Source of the DNA: Shinella kummerowiae | GTDB lineage: Bacteria; Pseudomonadota; Alphaproteobacteria; Rhizobiales; Rhizobiaceae | Reading direction: 5' to 3' | Assembly: GCF_009827055.1 (NCBI RefSeq) | Contig: NZ_WUMK01000018.1 | Coordinates: forward strand, 1-56,644 | DNA: 56,644 bases | Part shown: in pieces, positions 26,233 to 34,667 of the stretch | Position numbering within the stretch: the stretch's first letter is position 1 | Layout of the letters: every line of letters starts with the position of its first letter | Position numbers and translations under genes: made by a program | Notes under the pieces: generated by a model | What the model was told of the DNA's origin: nothing | The model's input: the letters and a program-made list of their open reading frames with translations, nothing else | Databases searched by the model: none

Positions 26233-28290
26233 TCACACAGCAAGCTGCAGGCCGCCTCCCTGTTCGGCTGGAACGGCGCAGCAGAGCAGCACTTCGTCGG
26301 TGTCGATCTTCGCGGTGGGCTGCTTGACATAAGCGACGGCACCCTTGACGACCTTTGTCCGGCATGTCCCGCAATTGCCTTCGCGGCAACTGAATTCGGG
26401 CTCGAGGCCTCGCGCCTCGGCGAACTCCAGGAGAGTGCCGGAATCAGGTGTCCACCGTGCTTCTTTCAGGGAGTTCGTGAATATGACGGGCACGGGCTTT
26501 TCGGACGGCTGCGTGGTGAAAGACACGGCTGCTGGTGTGGGTTGCCCCGTGCGGATCAGCGACGACGGACCGAAGGCTTCAGCCTGGATGCGATCATCAG
26601 CAATGTTGAGAGCCCGCAGCCCGTCATAGAGGCCTTGCGTGAACTGGGCAGGTCCGCAGATATAGAAATCATAGTCGTTGAAGGGGAGGAACCGCGTCAG
26701 CATCGCCATATCGATCCGACCTGCGGCGTCGTAATGCCTGCCCTCTTCAGCATCCGTGGCGTCGCTGAGGACCCTGATCAAGCGCACGGCGCCTTTTGTC
26801 GCACCGATAAGGTCGGCGATCTCCTTGTCGAACGGTCGATCGGCCTTGGAGCGAGCCGCGTAGAACAACGTGACCGGGCGAACACGCTGCTTGCGCAGCC
26901 CCTCGTAAACGATATGACGGAGCATTGCGAGCAGCGGCGTGATGCCGACGCCGCCTGCGAGAAGAACCGCCGGACGGGTCGACCGGGCGTCAATGCTGAA
27001 GTCGCCGGCCGGCGCGCGCACCTCGATGACATCGCCGACGGCAACCTTATCGTGCAAGAACTGCGAAACCCGGCCGTCGCGTTTGACGCTGATGCGGTAA
27101 ATCCCGTCTGATGGTGCGACTGAGAGCGTATAGGTGCGGATGATCGACTTATCTTCGCCTGGCAGCTTTATGCGTATGGGGAGATGCTGACCGGCCACGT
27201 GAGGTAGTAGCCCTGCGCCATCGCCGGGCTGCAGATGGAAAGACTTGATCGTCGCGCTTTCATCGACAATCGCGGTGACGGTCATTGGCCGCCAGCTTGT
27301 GGCAAGCTCTGTCGCACGGAGACGGTCGGCCGCTTGGCTCCAGCTGCCTGTCATGAGGGAGCTCGGCGACCACCCGTCCTTCTGAAATGCCCATCTCAGA
27401 GCCAGGGCATTTCGGCGACGGACGATACGCGTCGGTTTGAATGTCCAAAACCGCTCCGCGCCTTGGAAGGCCGCGATCTCCGGCGAGTCAAAAATGAGGT
27501 CGGCTTTGCCCGTCATTTGCAGCATGTCGCCTGTTGCAAAATTTACGAACAGCAGCCCGGCCTTTCCATTCAGCAGGATGTTGCCAAGCGTGGCGAAGAA
27601 GAGATTTCCGTCGAAGTCGGGGATCGTCAGGACGCCGTCGTTGCCGACGCGAACAAATCCGGCATTCCCGCCACGGTGGGAGACATCCACCTGGCGCCGG
27701 TCTTCGCGATCGACGTAAGACGCAACGAAAAACGCATCGGCTTCCTGGATGATCGTGCGTGCCTGATCGTCGAGCACAGGCAGTTCTTCCACCTTACCTT
27801 GGAACGGTGTTCCCGGCTGATGCTCGAAAGCGAAGTCGCGCAGCTGAATGTAGCGCGGGCAGTTTCCAAAACTCTGGTCAACATCGACGCGGAAACCGCC
27901 CTCGATCGTCGAGACAAAACCGTTCATACGGTTGCGGCGACGCGTGTGCATCTCGATACCCAGGAGACCGATCGGCATGCCGTCCGCCATTCCTTCGCTT
28001 GCCGGGTCGCTCGGATCACGGTGTGCGAGAATGTCCAAGACAACAGGCGAAGGCGACGACATGAACCCCGGCTTGCCTTCGACGAACGTCGCCCAGGCGT
28101 CGCCTGCCGGATCGACGCTTCCCAGGACAATGAAGGGGAGCTGAGCGTAAAAATCCCGGTGCTGGTCCGGCATGTAATCGCGAATTACCCGCTGGCCGAC
28201 TGAGGCCATGCGTTCCTTTACGCCAAGCTTTTCCTGGATAAAGGTCTCGCCTTCATGCCACGTCGGCAGTTTTGTGAGATTCACGGACAT
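26233..28290 (-). CDS. PNPOx-like / FAD-NAD reductase / 2Fe-2S ferredoxin fusion
   Basis: A 685-residue three-part electron-transfer protein. Residues ~1-320 form a pyridoxamine-5'-phosphate-oxidase-like split barrel (flavin site). Residues ~335-570 are a ferredoxin-NADP+-reductase module with the FAD motif RTYTLS and the nucleotide motif GGVGITPLLAML. Residues ~600-685 are a plant-type ferredoxin with cluster ligands Cys635, Cys640, Cys643 (CREGNCGTC) and Cys670 or Cys671. Electrons would pass from NAD(P)H via FAD to the 2Fe-2S centre and perhaps to flavin in the N-terminal domain. The ATG at 28290 opens MSVNLTKLPTWHEGE; the frame is open further upstream without support. GST lies 59 bases upstream in the same direction. 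Confidence 0.9.
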   Translation of the reverse strand: MSVNLTKLPTWHEGETFIQEKLGVKERMASVGQRVIRDYMPDQHRDFYAQLPFIVLGSVDPAGDAWATFVEGKPGFMSSPSPVVLDILAHRDPSDPASEGMADGMPIGLLGIEMHTRRRNRMNGFVSTIEGGFRVDVDQSFGNCPRYIQLRDFAFEHQPGTPFQGKVEELPVLDDQARTIIQEADAFFVASYVDREDRRQVDVSHRGGNAGFVRVGNDGVLTIPDFDGNLFFATLGNILLNGKAGLLFVNFATGDMLQMTGKADLIFDSPEIAAFQGAERFWTFKPTRIVRRRNALALRWAFQKDGWSPSSLMTGSWSQAADRLRATELATSWRPMTVTAIVDESATIKSFHLQPGDGAGLLPHVAGQHLPIRIKLPGEDKSIIRTYTLSVAPSDGIYRISVKRDGRVSQFLHDKVAVGDVIEVRAPAGDFSIDARSTRPAVLLAGGVGITPLLAMLRHIVYEGLRKQRVRPVTLFYAARSKADRPFDKEIADLIGATKGAVRLIRVLSDATDAEEGRHYDAAGRIDMAMLTRFLPFNDYDFYICGPAQFTQGLYDGLRALNIADDRIQAEAFGPSSLIRTGQPTPAAVSFTTQPSEKPVPVIFTNSLKEARWTPDSGTLLEFAEARGLEPEFSCREGNCGTCRTKVVKGAVAYVKQPTAKIDTDEVLLCCAVPAEQGGGLQLAV

Positions 28291-28349
28291 CTGCGTTCTC
28301 CAGGGGAAAGAGGCGAAGGGCGCGCGATGCATCGCACGCCCTATTGGGC

Positions 28350-28961
28350 TCAGGCGGCAAGGCCGACCGGCGTCTTGACGAAGTCGACGAAGCCTGGAAG
28401 TTGTTCGACCCGGCGAAGCAGAGCGTTGACGGACGGATAGGCGCTCAGATCGACATTGCCTTCCGGAGCACGCGCGACATAGCTGTAGATTGCGACATCG
28501 GCGATCGTCGGGTGATTGCCCACCAGCCATTCCCGCCCTTGCAGCTGGCTCTCGATCCGGCCGAGAATGGTGTGTGCTCGGCCAATGACCTCTTCCGGAT
28601 TGAACTTGGCCCCGAAGACCGTCACCAGGCGGGCAGCTGCCGGGCCGTAGGCGATCTCACCGGCTGCGACCGAAAGCCAGCGCTGGACATCGGCCGCGCC
28701 TTTCGCATCTTCCGGCAGCCATTCGGTCTGACCGGATTTCTTGGCGAGGTAGACCAGGATCGCGTTGGAATCCGAGATGAACACATCGCCATCCGCCAGC
28801 ACTGGCACCTGCCCGAACGGGTTCATCTTGAGGAAATCTGGCTGCTTGTGGGCTCCAGCTTTCAGATCGACTTCCACAAGCTCGTGGGGAAGCCCGATCA
28901 GCGAGATAAAGAGCCGGGCACGGTGCGCGTGGCCCGACAGCGGATGGTGATAAAGTTTCAT
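28350..28961 (-). CDS. Glutathione S-transferase
   Basis: A 203-residue cytosolic GST. The thioredoxin-like N-terminal half begins [18 protein letters not shown], with the cis-Pro in [10 protein letters not shown] and the glutathione gamma-glutamyl contact in [11 protein letters not shown]; the helical C-terminal half ends near TPVGLAA. It conjugates or reduces electrophiles with glutathione. It is the first gene of a minus-strand operon with the flavo-iron-sulphur fusion, AhpD-like, DUF1348 and a small protein, which together look like a detoxification unit. The ATG at 28961 follows AGGAGCGATCAC. The LysR gene at 29183 lies upstream on the same strand across a 221-bp gap and may regulate it. 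Confidence 0.93.
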   Translation of the reverse strand: MKLYHHPLSGHAHRARLFISLIGLPHELVEVDLKAGAHKQPDFLKMNPFGQVPVLADGDVFISDSNAILVYLAKKSGQTEWLPEDAKGAADVQRWLSVAAGEIAYGPAAARLVTVFGAKFNPEEVIGRAHTILGRIESQLQGREWLVGNHPTIADVAIYSYVARAPEGNVDLSAYPSVNALLRRVEQLPGFVDFVKTPVGLAA

Positions 28962-29182
28962 GTGATCGCTCCTGATTGAAGGTCGGGTCCGTTCCCGATC
29001 CCATGCCCAAAGGATGCAACGGACGATCAGCGGGCTGAATACTCATGTTTGACAGTGCAGCGTTACGCTGGATGCAACAGTGCTTGGAGCCGCTTCGCGT
29101 GGTGAGCTCACTTCGCAAGCATCGCATAGACGGCTGGGCCTGCTAAAGCCTCCGGGTTACGGAAGCCCTGGCGAGACATTCA

Positions 29183-30106
29183 TCAGTCCTGAAGCGGGCT
29201 CTCACCGTGGCTGCCGTGCCGAACGTCCTTGATGAGATCGACGAACCGCCGCAGTTTGGCGGGGATATTTCGTCTTCCGGGATAATAAAGGCAGAGTCCC
29301 GGATAGGGCGGGGTCCAGTCGGCGAGGACCTGCTCCAGCCTTCCAGCGGCAACGTCGTCTGATACCTGCCATTCATTCAGATAGGCAAGTCCGGCTCCGT
29401 CCCGGGCCGCCCGGAGCATCAGGTCGCTGTCGTCGAGCGTGAGCTTGCCGGGAACGTCGAGCGTGAAGCTCTCCCCGCGCTTTTCGAACTCCCAGCGATA
29501 GAGTGTGCCACTCGCCATTCTGGCCCGAATACACTCGTGGTTTTGAAGATCTGCCGGGACCTGCGGCTTTCCATGCTGGCGGAAATATTCGACCGAACCG
29601 ACGATGGCCGGACGGACGCTGTCGCCGATTGGAACAACGATCATGTCGGGGGGAACGGCTTCCCGAATCCTTATCCCTGCGTCAAAGCCCTTGGCATTCA
29701 CATCGACCAGCGCACCCTCCGTGACAATCTCCACCGCCATCTGCGGGTTTCTCTGCATGTATTCCAGGATCAGCGGCGTGAGGATCATCCGGGTCGCACC
29801 CACCGATGTGTTGATGCGCAGAGTACCCGTGGCTTCGGCACGATGCTCGTCGACATGCTCAACGGCGTTGCGAATGGCCTCCATCGCCGGACCGACGCTC
29901 GCCACGAATTGCTCGCCCGCGGCGGAAAGGACGACGCTCCGCGTAGAGCGGTTGAACAGTCTGACGCCCATGCGCGTCTCTAGCGCGGCGATCTGTTGGC
30001 TGAGCGACGACGACGAGACCCCCAACTCGCGCGCTGCGGCCCGAAACCCGCCTCTGGAAGACACCGCGAGAACTGCTTCGAGTTCGGCGAGCGAGCCACG
30101 CATCAT
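29183..30106 (-). CDS. LysR family transcriptional regulator
   Basis: A 307-residue LysR protein: winged helix at residues ~5-62 (LAELEAVLAVSSRGGFRAAA, then VSSSSLSQQIAALETRMG) and the sensor domain after it, with ATGTLRINTSVGATR as the hinge. It is of the kind that acts beside oxidoreductase and aldehyde dehydrogenase genes. It is transcribed away from the aldehyde dehydrogenase at 30202 (96 bases between starts), so that gene is the likely target, and it lies upstream of the GST operon in the same direction. Two adjacent ATG codons at 30106 and 30103 are possible starts. Confidence 0.92.
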   Translation of the reverse strand: MMRGSLAELEAVLAVSSRGGFRAAARELGVSSSSLSQQIAALETRMGVRLFNRSTRSVVLSAAGEQFVASVGPAMEAIRNAVEHVDEHRAEATGTLRINTSVGATRMILTPLILEYMQRNPQMAVEIVTEGALVDVNAKGFDAGIRIREAVPPDMIVVPIGDSVRPAIVGSVEYFRQHGKPQVPADLQNHECIRARMASGTLYRWEFEKRGESFTLDVPGKLTLDDSDLMLRAARDGAGLAYLNEWQVSDDVAAGRLEQVLADWTPPYPGLCLYYPGRRNIPAKLRRFVDLIKDVRHGSHGESPLQD

Positions 30107-30201
30107 TGTCCGTAATCCCTTATTAGGCTGAGCGCTTTTCGCGAGCTTACCAGGACAATGGAGAAATGCCAGATAAGCCTGACAGTCGAAAGGAGTTTCA
30201 A

Positions 30202-31617
30202 ATGCGCAACATCGACAAGATCTACCTCGATGGCCAATTCGTCACGCCAAAGGGCACCGAGATGGCCGATCTCCATAATCCGTCCACGGAAGAGAAGATC
30301 GGCACGGTCCGGCTTGCCGGCGTCGAGGATACCTGGGAAGCCGTCGCCGCGGCAAAGCGCGCCTTCCCCGCCTTTTCCCGCACGTCGAAGGCCGAGCGCA
30401 TCGACATGCTGAAGCGCTTGAACGCCGCGGTCGCCGCGCGCGTCTCAGATATCACCGAAGCGATGGCGCTCGAATATGGCGCTCCGCAGACCTTCACGAG
30501 CTTTGCTGTTCCTCATGCTGCGTCGAGCTTTCTCACCATGGCGTCTGTTCTGGAGGACTATGAATTCGAGCGCCAAATGGGCCGCGCCCGCGTGGTCATG
30601 CAGCCGTCTGGTGTCGCCGCGGCCATCACACCCTGGAACAGCAACATCGGCTTCATCACCTCGAAGCTCGCAACCGCCATCGCCGCTGGTTCGACCATCG
30701 TCATCAAGCCAAGCGAGATGAGCGCGATCCAGACGCAAATCCTCACCGAGTGCCTTCATGAAGCGGGTTTGCCGAAAGGTGTGTTCAACGTCGTCAACGG
30801 CTATGGCAATGTCGTCGGCGCGGAACTCAGCCGGCATCCAGACATCGCGAAAGTGACCTTCACGGGCTCCACCGCGGTCGGCCGCGAAATCCTGCGCAGT
30901 GCAGCCGATACCTTCAAGCGCGTCACGTTGGAGCTTGGCGGCAAGGGTCCGAACATCATTCTCGACGACGCAGATCTTGACGTCGCCATTCCCGCCGTCT
31001 TGCGGATGGGTTTCATCAACAGCGGTCAGGCCTGCATCGCCGGCACCCGTATTCTGGTTCCAGACCAGTTGCTCGACGACGCCCTGGTCAGTCTGAAGAA
31101 GGAGATCGAAACGTTCAAGGTGGGAGCACCCAACGATCCGGACGCGATGATCGGGCCGATGGTCAGTCGCAAGCAGTACGATCGTGTCCAGTCCTACATC
31201 GAAATGGGAACACAGGAAGGCGCCCGCCTCCTAACGGGCGGCATGGGGCGGCCCGCTGGCCTGGATCGCGGCTGGTTTACGAAGCCGACGATCTTTTTTG
31301 GCGTGGAAAACCAGATGCGCATCGCGCGCGAAGAAATCTTCGGTCCGGTCCTCTCGGTCATCGGCTACGGCGACGAAGAGGAAGCCGTGTCCATCGCGAA
31401 CGACACCCAATACGGCCTTCAGGCCTATCTGCATGGCACCGACGCCGCACGCATGCAGGCGCTTGCGGATCGTCTCGATTGCGGGCGGGTGGTCATCAAT
31501 GGCGCTCCGCATGAACCACTCGCTCCCTTTGGCGGGTTCAAGCAGTCAGGGATCGGTCGCGAATATGGCGTGTTCGGCCTCGAGGCGTTTCTGGAACCGA
31601 AAGCCGTTATCGTCTGA
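30202..31617 (+). CDS. Aldehyde dehydrogenase family protein
   Basis: A 471-residue NAD(P)-dependent aldehyde dehydrogenase. Catalytic residues are visible: Asn146 in TPWNSN, general base Glu244 in LELGGKGPN, and nucleophile Cys278 in SGQACIAG. The ATG at 30202 has AAGGAG six bases upstream; a frame open to 30166 has no site. It is slightly shorter than the 480-500 residues usual for the family but complete. It faces a LysR gene, and its likely job is oxidation of a reactive aldehyde to the acid. It ends 71 bases before the convergent decarboxylase-like gene, with no clear terminator in between. Confidence 0.93.
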   Translation: MRNIDKIYLDGQFVTPKGTEMADLHNPSTEEKIGTVRLAGVEDTWEAVAAAKRAFPAFSRTSKAERIDMLKRLNAAVAARVSDITEAMALEYGAPQTFTSFAVPHAASSFLTMASVLEDYEFERQMGRARVVMQPSGVAAAITPWNSNIGFITSKLATAIAAGSTIVIKPSEMSAIQTQILTECLHEAGLPKGVFNVVNGYGNVVGAELSRHPDIAKVTFTGSTAVGREILRSAADTFKRVTLELGGKGPNIILDDADLDVAIPAVLRMGFINSGQACIAGTRILVPDQLLDDALVSLKKEIETFKVGAPNDPDAMIGPMVSRKQYDRVQSYIEMGTQEGARLLTGGMGRPAGLDRGWFTKPTIFFGVENQMRIAREEIFGPVLSVIGYGDEEEAVSIANDTQYGLQAYLHGTDAARMQALADRLDCGRVVINGAPHEPLAPFGGFKQSGIGREYGVFGLEAFLEPKAVIV

Positions 31618-31688
31618 TAAGCTGAGTTTCAGCGGACCGCGTCACGGATTCCGAATTTGCACGAGGACCTTTCCGACAGCCTTGCCGC

Positions 31689-32675
31689 TCAGATCACATA
31701 GGTTTCCAGTGTGGACGGGTGGAACAGTTCCTCGATCGCCACCATGCGGGCAGACAGGCTCTGACGGTGATGGGAAGCCGTAAAGTATTCCAGCACATGC
31801 CGGTTCGGACCGACGCCGTAGGGCCAGAAATCCCGTCCCATCAGGGAGATTGCACGGCGCAGTTGCTCTTCCACGAAGGGCAGCGTGATCTTGGTGGCCG
31901 AGGTTTCCGAAAGATGCTCGAGCGCGATCGCCTTGGACTGGGCGAACGCCTTGTAGACCGCCATCGGCAGCCAGGGATGTTGTTCGGCAAGAGCCTTGCG
32001 GATGCCGATGACGTGCATGATCGGGAAGATCTTCGTTTTCTCGTAATAGGCCATCGCCTCGGCGGTCGGGTCGGCAAAGAGCCAGCGCAGGCCCTTGTTC
32101 GATGGAACGAACGTGGTCGGCGCGCGCGGTCCCATGAAGGCGTCGATCCGGCCATCGGCCAGCATGTCGCGTAGCGTGTCTGTCGCCCCGATTTCCTCGA
32201 TCCGCACCCCGTCCGGCAGATCGAGCTTGACCTTCTCAACCCGCCCCGCCTCTTCCAGTCCGCCGCGCACCCACTGGATGTCCTGGGGTGCCACGCCATA
32301 TTCGTCCTGCAACAATGCGCGGATCCAGACATTCGCCGTCAGCTGCCATTCGGGAATACCGACACGACGTCCCTTAAGCTGGGACGGTTCGGTAATGCCG
32401 CTGTCAGCGCGCACGATGATGCCGGTATGTCGGAAGGCACGGGAGACGAAGGCGGGAACCGCGATATAGGGCGCATCCCCTCGCGCCGTGCGCAAGGTAT
32501 GCGAAGACAGCGACAGCTCGCAGATGTCGAAGGCCTCGTGCCGCATGGCGCGGAAGAACATTTCTTCCGGCGTCAGCGTCATGACGATCGGATCGACGCC
32601 ATCGATTTTGGCGCGCCCGTCGATCAGCGGACGGTTGCGGTCATAGTCGCCGATGGCGACGGAAAGCTGCATCAT
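31689..32675 (-). CDS. 4,5-dihydroxyphthalate decarboxylase-like protein
   Basis: A 328-residue protein of the Pht5/4,5-dihydroxyphthalate decarboxylase family, whose fold is that of a type II periplasmic binding protein although it acts in the cytoplasm. Recognisable parts are SVAIGDYDRNRPLIDG, FDICELSLSSHTL and GRRVGIPEWQLTANVWIRA (partial). No signal peptide is present, which supports an enzyme rather than a transport role. Its ATG overlaps the stop of the thiamine-diphosphate gene (ATGA), so the two are coupled. Members decarboxylate aromatic dicarboxylates such as 4,5-dihydroxyphthalate; other members are uncharacterised. The true substrate here is not known. Confidence 0.82.
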   Translation of the reverse strand: MMQLSVAIGDYDRNRPLIDGRAKIDGVDPIVMTLTPEEMFFRAMRHEAFDICELSLSSHTLRTARGDAPYIAVPAFVSRAFRHTGIIVRADSGITEPSQLKGRRVGIPEWQLTANVWIRALLQDEYGVAPQDIQWVRGGLEEAGRVEKVKLDLPDGVRIEEIGATDTLRDMLADGRIDAFMGPRAPTTFVPSNKGLRWLFADPTAEAMAYYEKTKIFPIMHVIGIRKALAEQHPWLPMAVYKAFAQSKAIALEHLSETSATKITLPFVEEQLRRAISLMGRDFWPYGVGPNRHVLEYFTASHHRQSLSARMVAIEELFHPSTLETYVI

Positions 32676-34489
32676 TTCTTTTCTCCCGCATGGCGGTTCA
32701 GCGAGGCCGTCATGGCCGGTGTGTAGCCCGGCTCGACCCGCACATCGACGACGGCGACACCGCCCGCCTCGACATGGGCGAGCGCCTTGGCGAAGACCTC
32801 GACCAGTTGATCTGCCGATTTCACAGGCCCGAACCCGGCAGCACCCTGCGCTTCCGCTATGCCGGCGATGCTGATTTCCGGATCGTCCATGCGCATTCCG
32901 ATCCACTTGTTCTCCACCGGCCGCCCGCGCATCCGCGCCACGCGCTCCTGATGCACCTCGTCGTTGAAAAAGGATTGGTTGTTGCCGACGATATACAGCA
33001 GCGGGATGCGGTAATGCACGGCTGTCCAGATGGCGGTTACGCCCATCAGGAAGTCGCCGTCGCCGCCGACGCAGACAGGCAGTCGGTCCATGTCCTTGAG
33101 CGCCAGCGCCGCCCCGACCGCAATGCCCGGACCACCGCCGATGCCGCCGCCGCCATCCGAACCGAGAAAATCAAGCGGATGGCGAAAATGCCAGAAGGCG
33201 CCATCCCATCCCAGCGGCAGATGCACGAAGGAAACATCATGCCGGGCGGTCACCTCAGCCAGGGCATGAGCGAGTTGTCCCATGATGATCGGCCCGGCAA
33301 CGAGTGCCGGATAATCCGGCGATGGCTTCGTCTCCGTGACGATGCCGGATGTTTGCGTCACACCCAGCGCCTTGCAGAGACCGCCGAGAATTTGATCCGG
33401 ATCCGCTGACAGCATCAGATCGATCGCCGGAAGGGCCTGATAGTCCATGTTCCAGCCACGATGCATCATGTGGTCCTGCGAGATCTGGATGACTTTGGCC
33501 GTGGGCGCACTGCCCTGAAAGGCTGCATCCAGCGTCCCACCCAGATCGACCCAGTCGAGCGACAGGATCACGTCCGCTGCCGCAATCGCCGCGCGGGCTT
33601 CCGGCACGGCATAGATGCCCGGCGCGCCGGCGTGAAGCGGATGGTCCGTCGGAAAACTCGCGCCGATCTTCAGGTCGGTCACTACCCTGGCGCCTAGCGC
33701 TTCGGCCAGCGTCACCCGCTGCGCCCAGGCCTGCGGATCGCGCGATGCACGGCCGGCGAGTATCACCGGATTTTTCGCGCCGGAGAGAATATTCGCCACT
33801 TCGGCGAGCTGCGCCTCGTTGGCCCCCGCGCTGACCGGCGGCCGAAACCGTGCGCCCGGCGTTTCGGCCGAAGGCGCGGACAGTTCGGCCTCCTGCAGGC
33901 CGGCATCCAGATTGACGTAGACAGGCCCTTTTGGCGCCGTATTGGCGATCCAGTCCGCGCGGAAGATCGCCTCGCGCGAGGCGAGCGCCGAACCCGGCTG
34001 GTCGTCCCATTTGGTGTAGTCGCGCACCAGCGCGCCCTGATCGCGCGAGGTGTGGATCCACTCGATCCACGGGCGCCGCTTCGAGGCATCGACGGGGCCG
34101 GTCGCGCCCAGCACGACAACCGGCATCCGGTCGCACCAGGCGTTGAAGATCGCCATGGTCGCGTGCATCAGGCCGACATTGGAATGCGCGATGGCGGCCA
34201 TCGCCTTGCCGGTAACCTTGGCCCAGCCATGGGCGATAGCGACGGCATGCTCCTCGTGCAGGCAGAGCAGCATCTGCGGCCCCTTGTTGCCGAGATAGTT
34301 GACGAGGCTGTCGTGGAGCCCGCGATAGCTGGCGCCGGGATTCAGCGCGACATAACGGATGTCGAGGTCCCGGATGGCATCGGCCATCACGTCGCTGCCG
34401 AAGATCGCGTCGAAGCGCTCCTGCAGGACGGGCTGTTCGACATCGGACGGTGATCCATGAGCCTGCAGGCCTGTGGGCTGATCCTTCAT
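32672..34489 (-). CDS. Thiamine-diphosphate enzyme, acetolactate-synthase-like
   Basis: A 605-residue enzyme with the three-domain ThDP architecture. The N-terminal pyrimidine-binding domain carries the catalytic Glu79 in CLHEEHAVA; a middle Rossmann domain follows; the C-terminal diphosphate domain has GDG at 476-478 and the Asn partner at 503-504 (GNNQSFFND). It is related to acetolactate synthase and benzoylformate or oxalyl-CoA decarboxylases but fits none closely. The family cleaves or joins bonds next to a 2-oxo group. It is coupled to the dihydroxyphthalate-decarboxylase-like gene and follows tctBA and an aldehyde dehydrogenase, so a 2-oxo-acid decarboxylase yielding an aldehyde for that dehydrogenase is a natural reading. 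Confidence 0.87.
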   Translation of the reverse strand: MKDQPTGLQAHGSPSDVEQPVLQERFDAIFGSDVMADAIRDLDIRYVALNPGASYRGLHDSLVNYLGNKGPQMLLCLHEEHAVAIAHGWAKVTGKAMAAIAHSNVGLMHATMAIFNAWCDRMPVVVLGATGPVDASKRRPWIEWIHTSRDQGALVRDYTKWDDQPGSALASREAIFRADWIANTAPKGPVYVNLDAGLQEAELSAPSAETPGARFRPPVSAGANEAQLAEVANILSGAKNPVILAGRASRDPQAWAQRVTLAEALGARVVTDLKIGASFPTDHPLHAGAPGIYAVPEARAAIAAADVILSLDWVDLGGTLDAAFQGSAPTAKVIQISQDHMMHRGWNMDYQALPAIDLMLSADPDQILGGLCKALGVTQTSGIVTETKPSPDYPALVAGPIIMGQLAHALAEVTARHDVSFVHLPLGWDGAFWHFRHPLDFLGSDGGGGIGGGPGIAVGAALALKDMDRLPVCVGGDGDFLMGVTAIWTAVHYRIPLLYIVGNNQSFFNDEVHQERVARMRGRPVENKWIGMRMDDPEISIAGIAEAQGAAGFGPVKSADQLVEVFAKALAHVEAGGVAVVDVRVEPGYTPAMTASLNRHAGEKK

Positions 34490-34526
34490 TGCCGGGCTTC
34501 CTTCCTTATTTTTCGTCTTCTATGTC

Positions 34527-34542
34527 CACCGGCAGACCGGTG
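34527..34542. other. Short perfect hairpin in front of the thiamine-diphosphate gene
   Basis: CACCGG at 34527-34532 and CCGGTG at 34537-34542 pair around CAGA. It lies 38 bases upstream of the start of the ThDP gene in the direction of transcription, in a 178-bp gap that has no gene. It could affect translation initiation or mark a processing site. Confidence 0.35.
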
Positions 34543-34622
34543 AGTTCAAATACCGTCGCCTTGGGCCAGCGGTAGCGTTTGCTTTGGGCTCCCTTGGCAG
34601 GAGCATGGGCGCAGGTTTCCTG

Positions 34623-34644
34623 GCGTCGTCCCGTGAGACGACGC
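34623..34644. terminator. Perfect 8-bp hairpin downstream of tctA
   Basis: GCGTCGTC at 34623-34630 and GACGACGC at 34637-34644 pair around CCGTGA. It lies 24 bases beyond the tctA stop in the direction of transcription. No T run follows, so it may only partly reduce read-through from tctBA into the ThDP gene. Confidence 0.45.
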
Positions 34645-34667
34645 AGGTAATGCAGAGCCGACAGGGT

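Noticed and set aside
28291..28530. Upstream extension of the flavo-iron-sulphur fusion
   Set aside because: The extension overlaps the GST gene in another frame and has no similarity; ATG 28290 starts the known N-terminus.
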